The notes under the pieces: model-generated | Told to the model about the DNA's origin: nothing | The model's database searches: none | What the model saw: only the letters and a program-made list of their open reading frames with translations | NCBI GenBank assembly: GCA_030594025.1 | Contig: JAUVFY010000103.1 | Location: forward strand, 1 to 5,432 | DNA from: Deltaproteobacteria bacterium | GTDB lineage: Bacteria > Desulfobacterota > GWC2-55-46 > JAUVFY01 | Reading direction: 5' to 3' | DNA: 5,432 nucleotides | In this document: positions 5,084 through 5,432 of the stretch, one piece after another | Numbering within the stretch: the stretch's first letter is position 1 | Layout of the letters: the number at the start of each line of letters is the position of its first letter | Program-made: the position numbers and the translations under genes

Positions 5084-5432
5084 TTAGCGAGGCTTGCCTT
5101 CGCAACTTCTACAACCTTCGAAAAACCGGCAGGGTCTCTAACGGCCATATCCGCCAGGACTTTTCTGTTGATGGCCACCTCGGCCTTTGTAAGGCCCTCT
5201 ATCAACCTGCTGTACGATATGCCGTCGAGCCGGGCCTGGGCGTTTATCCTTGCTATCCAGAGCTTTCTGAAATCCCTCTTTTTGGCCCTCCTGTCCCTGT
5301 AGGCGTACTGGAGTGCCCTGTCCACGGCCTCTGTGGCGCTGCGGTATAGTTTGCCCCTTGCGCCCATGTAGCCCTTGGACGCCTTTAAAACCTTCTTTCT
5401 CTTCTTCTTCGCGTGAACCGCCCTTTTTACCC
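5080..5432 (-). CDS. rplT: 50S ribosomal protein L20 (5' end just outside window)
   Basis: L20 binds 23S rRNA early in assembly of the large ribosomal subunit. The visible protein is 116 residues, starting VKRAVHAKKKRKKVLKASKG, then GYMGARGKLYRSATEAVDRA and RRAKKRDFRKLWIARINA, and ending AKASLAK. Family members begin MPRVKR, so only codons 1-2 and one base of codon 3 are missing. The true start is therefore outside the window, not the internal ATG at 5367. The lysine- and arginine-rich N-terminal extension threads into rRNA. The TGA stop overlaps the pheS ATG. In most bacteria infC and rpmI lie upstream, which would place the operon promoter beyond the right edge. Confidence 0.96.
   Translation of the reverse strand, partial: VKRAVHAKKKRKKVLKASKGYMGARGKLYRSATEAVDRALQYAYRDRRAKKRDFRKLWIARINAQARLDGISYSRLIEGLTKAEVAINRKVLADMAVRDPAGFSKVVEVAKASLAK

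Overview
The window looks like part of a bacterial chromosome, probably from the former Deltaproteobacteria (Desulfobacterota-like) or a neighbouring Gram-negative phylum. This is inferred from the gene order rplT-pheS-pheT-ihfA-merR-tRNA-Pro, from an IHF-alpha protein, and from the combination of a SAM-I (S-box) riboswitch with a zinc-ribbon threonine synthase. All recognised genes lie on the minus strand, so transcription runs from the right end (5432) to the left end (1).

Right to left, the first block is translation genes. It holds ribosomal protein L20 (rplT, lacking only its first codons beyond the window), phenylalanyl-tRNA synthetase alpha (pheS, overlapping the rplT stop by ATGA), a 135-base spacer with a GC-rich hairpin, and phenylalanyl-tRNA synthetase beta (pheT, GTG start). 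The DNA-bending protein IHF alpha (ihfA) follows. Its stop codon sits inside a short intrinsic-terminator-like hairpin. A small MerR-type regulator and tRNA-Pro(GGG) come next and may be read from the same transcript. A hairpin with a U-tract follows the tRNA.

The left 520 bases form a separate unit. A promoter with a perfect TTGACA box drives a leader of about 330 bases in front of a threonine synthase gene (thrC; only its first 50 codons are in the window). The leader contains a complete SAM-I riboswitch (278..474), an antiterminator that captures the 3' strand of P1, and a mutually exclusive intrinsic terminator (228..260). From the base pairing, high SAM should stop transcription before thrC.

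Two points stand out. The riboswitch P4 helix, normally a short hairpin, carries about 85 extra bases that fold into a long irregular hairpin. In addition, the first gene behind a methionine/SAM-sensing switch is a threonine synthase, which is not an obvious methionine gene. No mobile element, CRISPR array, phage gene or defence system is visible.
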